This document shows, piece after piece, positions 5,905 through 8,422 of a stretch of DNA of 8,422 bases; position 1 is the first letter of the stretch; every line of letters begins with the position of its first letter. Position numbers and translations under genes: made by a program. Location of the stretch: the NCBI GenBank assembly GCA_002170735.1, contig NHIV01000008.1:1-8422 (forward strand), in the 5' to 3' direction. Origin of the DNA: a bacterium TMED198. GTDB taxonomy: Bacteria > Fidelibacterota > Marinisomatia > SCGC-AAA003-L08 > D37C17. Below the pieces are notes generated by a model. The model was not told where the DNA came from, did not search any database, and saw only the letters and a list, made by a program, of their open reading frames with translations.

Positions 5905-7274
5905 CTTGGAACTACTGTTGCCAACATTTCAGCCTCAGCAACCTTAACCTTATCCACGCTTGCTTCTCCAACAATTTTTACAGTATTTAATTTAAACTTA
6001 ATAAACTTAACATTAAAAATTAGTTGATCTCCAGGATGAACAGTTTTGATGAATTTTGAATTTTTAATTGAAGATAAAAACACTGATTTTTTTGATGGAT
6101 CATCAATTGAATTAAGTATTAAAAAACCACCTGCTTGAGCCATTGCCTCAACAATAAGTACACCAGGCATAACTGGAAAGTCAGGGAAGTGACCATTAAA
6201 AAAAGGCTCATTTATGGTAACATTTTTAATAGCTGTAACTTCTTTACCTACTTTTAAATCTGTAATTCTATCAATCAATAAAAATGGATACCTATGTTGC
6301 ATCAAACCAATAATTTCATTTATATCAAACTTTTTAACATTTTTATTGATTTTCTTCTTCATATACATACTCCTGATTCTTTTTAAAACTTCAATATTAG
6401 ATGCGTGTCCACTTCTAGCTGCAATTATATGCCCCTTGATATAGGCTCCTATTAAAGAAAAATCACCAATTAAATCAAGAATTTTATGTCTAACAGGTTC
6501 ATTAGGAAACCTCAATTGAGTTCCATTTAAAATTCCATTATTATCAATAAATAGTTTCTTATTATAATTAAATAAGGCAATTATATCTTGTTCTTTTTCA
6601 TTAGTTAATTTTTCATCTGAAAAGATAATTGCGTTGTCTAAGCTTCCACCTTTAATCAATCCTGCTTTTTTTAATGACTTTAACTCTGATAGTAAACCAA
6701 AGGTTCTTGCTGGAGCAATTTCTGATTTAAATTGCTCCTTCAATGAGTATATAGATGCATATTGAGTACCTATTGACTTTTGTTCATAATCTGCCATAAA
6801 AGTAACTTTAAAAGATTCTGATGGCAGAACATGAATATCTATCTGTGATTCAGGATTGGAATACTTTATAACTTCTTTTATTTCAATTTCATCTCTTTCT
6901 TTATTCTGAACTAAAAAGCCTGATTCTATTAAAATATCGACAAAAGGCTTTGAGCTTCCATCAATCACAGGAACTTCAATATTATTTACTTCAATAAGTA
7001 AATTAGAAATTTCAAGACCATAAACAGCAGCCATGACATGTTCAACAGTATGAATTTCAATATTGTTAACACCGATTGTTGTACTTCTTTTAAAATCTAT
7101 TGCATTTTCAATCGTAGCATCTATAGCAGGAGAATCCTTAATATCAGATCGTTTGAATTTTATCCCAAAATTTTCTACTGCAGGATGAAAGGTTAATTTA
7201 GATTTCACACCAGTATGCAAGCCAATACCTTCAATAGAACAGGATTTTCTAATTGTTCTTTGTTTTTTTCTCAT
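5901..7274 (-). CDS. lpxC/fabZ: Bifunctional LpxC deacetylase / FabZ dehydratase fusion
   Basis: One 457-aa chain carries two enzymes. Residues 1 to about 300 are LpxC, the zinc amidase that deacetylates UDP-3-O-acyl-GlcNAc and commits to lipid A. It shows SIEGIGLHTG (13-22), HTVEHVMAA (75-83, general base E78, zinc ligand H79), PVIDGSS (102-108), APARTFG (187-193), RHKILDLIGD (262-271, ligands H263 and D267) and SGH (288-290, catalytic-type H290). A basic linker (about 300-316, MYMKKKINKNVKK) leads to FabZ (about 317-457), the hotdog-fold 3-hydroxyacyl-ACP dehydratase. FabZ has LMQHRYPFLLID (324-335), GHFPDFPVMPGVL (361-373, H362) and VEAMAQ with E376 fourteen residues later, as expected. 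All catalytic residues are present. The fusion is known from Bacteroidetes and allies and may balance hydroxyacyl-ACP use between lipid A and fatty acids. The start lies 1 nt after the lpxD stop and the stop overlaps lpxA by 4 nt. Confidence 0.97.
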   Translation of the reverse strand: MRKKQRTIRKSCSIEGIGLHTGVKSKLTFHPAVENFGIKFKRSDIKDSPAIDATIENAIDFKRSTTIGVNNIEIHTVEHVMAAVYGLEISNLLIEVNNIEVPVIDGSSKPFVDILIESGFLVQNKERDEIEIKEVIKYSNPESQIDIHVLPSESFKVTFMADYEQKSIGTQYASIYSLKEQFKSEIAPARTFGLLSELKSLKKAGLIKGGSLDNAIIFSDEKLTNEKEQDIIALFNYNKKLFIDNNGILNGTQLRFPNEPVRHKILDLIGDFSLIGAYIKGHIIAARSGHASNIEVLKRIRSMYMKKKINKNVKKFDINEIIGLMQHRYPFLLIDRITDLKVGKEVTAIKNVTINEPFFNGHFPDFPVMPGVLIVEAMAQAGGFLILNSIDDPSKKSVFLSSIKNSKFIKTVHPGDQLIFNVKFIKFKLNTVKIVGEASVDKVKVAEAEMLATVVPR

Positions 7275-7275
7275 A

Positions 7276-8280
7276 TTAAATATTTTTAAGCAATTTAATT
7301 TTTTTTAATAATTGAGGTAATTTTTGTAAAGAAACATTTATTTTTAATTGTTGTTTATGCTCTATTGCTGGTGAGCCTGAATAAAAAGAGCCTTCTGGAA
7401 CTGATTTCATGATACAGGATTTTGCCCCAATCATTGCATTATTACCTATTTTCAAATGATCAATAATGCCAACTTGCCCAGCGATTCTAACATTATTTCC
7501 AATGATTGTGCTGCCTCCAATAGCGACAGATCCAGCTATCAATGTTTTTGATCCTATTTCAACATTATGAGCAACTTGAATTAAGTTATCTAATTTTGTT
7601 CCATCTTTAATTATGGTATTTTTAATAGTTCCTCTATCTATACAACAATTTGCACCTATTTCCACATCATTACCTATAACTACAAATCCTAAATGTGGTA
7701 TTTTATGGTGAAAATCATTAATTGTCTCATAGCCAAATCCATCTGATCCAATAACCGTTCCAGATTGAATAATCACATTCTTACCAATTATACAACCATC
7801 AAGTATAGAAACATTTGGCCCAATTATTGTATAATCTCCTATTTCTACATTTGATCCAATATATGAATTTGAACCAATAACAACATTATTACCTATTTTA
7901 GATTTTTTTTCAATAGTTACATTTGGCTGTAAAGATACTTTGCTGCCAAAGGTAGAATCTTTATCAACAATAGACGTAGGGTGTATTCCAAATTTATTAT
8001 GAGTTTTTGGCTTAAATAAATGTGCTATTTTAATGAAAGCAAGAGATGGCTCTTTAACTTTAAGCAAATTAATATTTTTTTTGGAATCTATAAAATCTAA
8101 TCCAACTATAACTGCAGATGCCTGAGTTTTATTAAAGAATTTCAAATATTTTGAATTAGAAATAAATGAGATTTTATTTTTTATGCCATTAGAAATTTCA
8201 CAAACACCTTCTATTTTCTGTTTGGGACTTCCTTCTAACTTGCCATTAACATATTTAGCTAAATAATCTAATGTGAACAT
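7276..8280 (-). CDS. lpxD: UDP-3-O-(3-hydroxyacyl)glucosamine N-acyltransferase (LpxD)
   Basis: LpxD adds the second 3-hydroxyacyl chain, from ACP to the 2-amino group of UDP-3-O-acyl-GlcN (third step of lipid A synthesis), as a cytoplasmic homotrimer. At 334 aa it is of usual length. The N-terminal uridine-binding domain spans about 1-100 (MFTLDYLAKYVNGKLEG…ISFISNSKYL). The left-handed beta-helix of hexapeptide repeats follows (about 101-290), with GSDGFGY (178-184), IDRGT (214-218) and QVAHNVEIG, whose H238 matches catalytic E. coli H239. The C-terminus (about 295-334) is a short helical tail rich in K/L. The ATG lies 16 nt after the ompH-like stop with no evident Shine-Dalgarno sequence. 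The next gene starts after a single base. Confidence 0.97.
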   Translation of the reverse strand: MFTLDYLAKYVNGKLEGSPKQKIEGVCEISNGIKNKISFISNSKYLKFFNKTQASAVIVGLDFIDSKKNINLLKVKEPSLAFIKIAHLFKPKTHNKFGIHPTSIVDKDSTFGSKVSLQPNVTIEKKSKIGNNVVIGSNSYIGSNVEIGDYTIIGPNVSILDGCIIGKNVIIQSGTVIGSDGFGYETINDFHHKIPHLGFVVIGNDVEIGANCCIDRGTIKNTIIKDGTKLDNLIQVAHNVEIGSKTLIAGSVAIGGSTIIGNNVRIAGQVGIIDHLKIGNNAMIGAKSCIMKSVPEGSFYSGSPAIEHKQQLKINVSLQKLPQLLKKIKLLKNI

Positions 8281-8296
8281 TTAGATAGATATTATT

Positions 8297-8422
8297 TTAT
8301 TCAGAATCTGATTTTGTCAACATATCCAAAACTTCATCAGTAAGGTTGTGAGCCTCAAGTGCATGGACAATTGCTCCAGTTCTTGCATCAAGAATATAGT
8401 CATAACCTTTTTCATTGCCAAC
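8297..8422 (-). CDS. OmpH/Skp-family periplasmic chaperone, C-terminal end only
   Basis: The last 41 codons of a gene enter from the window edge on the minus strand and end in TAA at 8299-8297. The residues include NEKGYDYILDA, followed by GAIVHALEAHNLTDEVLDML and a polar tail KSDSE. This matches the conserved C-terminus of OmpH/Skp proteins (KGYDYVLD…, …DLTDEVL..L), periplasmic chaperones that hold unfolded outer-membrane proteins. The N-terminal signal and coiled-coil arms lie outside the window. A skp/ompH gene immediately upstream of lpxD is the classic arrangement, which supports the call. The gap to lpxD is 16 nt. Confidence 0.85.
   Translation of the reverse strand, partial: VGNEKGYDYILDARTGAIVHALEAHNLTDEVLDMLTKSDSE

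Noticed and set aside
5140..8280. Degenerate repeated blocks in lpxA and lpxD (IGNN… codons) as DNA repeats
   Set aside because: They are the coding trace of the hexapeptide beta-helix repeats of these acyltransferases, not DNA-level repeats or a CRISPR array.

Overview
The window is a very AT-rich bacterial chromosome segment that is tightly packed with genes. It comes from a diderm (LPS-making) bacterium. The best clue to lineage is one polypeptide carrying LpxC followed by FabZ, set between lpxD and lpxA. That fusion is known from Bacteroidetes and related FCB-type lineages. The LpxA C-terminal region (…QDVPPYILANGEP…GLNSIGLRR) also looks FCB-like to me. With the strong AT bias, a marine FCB bacterium such as the SAR406/Marinimicrobia type is a reasonable guess, but it is inference from gene content and remembered family patterns.

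Layout. (1) 1-643, minus strand: a 60-aa protein of unknown function, then a DUF503/YlxP-like protein with a TTG start, then a tRNA-Leu (anticodon UAG) whose 3' end is cut by the window edge. (2) 644-716: a 73-bp divergent intergenic region with a weak promoter candidate and a perfect 14-bp AT palindrome. (3) 717-2341, plus strand: a two-gene unit joined by an ATGA overlap. It encodes an MthK-like K+ channel (two TM segments, TTVGYGD filter, cytoplasmic RCK domain) and a free-standing cyclic-nucleotide-binding domain with no DNA-binding domain. (4) 2347-8422, minus strand: one long, tightly coupled envelope-biogenesis operon. In transcription order it is ompH/skp-like (3' end only), lpxD, lpxC-fabZ, lpxA, an unknown exported protein with beta-strand-rich sequence, dxr, rseP. 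Neighbouring genes overlap by 1 or 4 nt, or are separated by 1 or 16 nt. The promoter lies outside the window.

Working together: LpxA acylates UDP-GlcNAc, LpxC deacetylates the product and LpxD adds the second hydroxyacyl chain (the first three lipid A steps). FabZ keeps the hydroxyacyl-ACP pool in balance. Skp/OmpH chaperones outer-membrane proteins, Dxr commits carbon to MEP isoprenoids (which feed undecaprenyl carriers and quinones), and RseP is the intramembrane protease of envelope stress control.

The most unusual item is the unknown gene between lpxA and dxr. With ordinary start codons it can begin only at a TTG (5029), which gives a protein with no signal peptide. The same frame is open for another 38 codons upstream and encodes a basic residue followed by a long hydrophobic signal-like segment. 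That extension begins at an ATA codon, 5 nt after a good Shine-Dalgarno sequence, and overlaps the lpxA stop codon in exactly the geometry of the ATGA overlaps elsewhere in the operon. The second notable item is the K+ channel coupled to a separate cyclic-nucleotide sensor.
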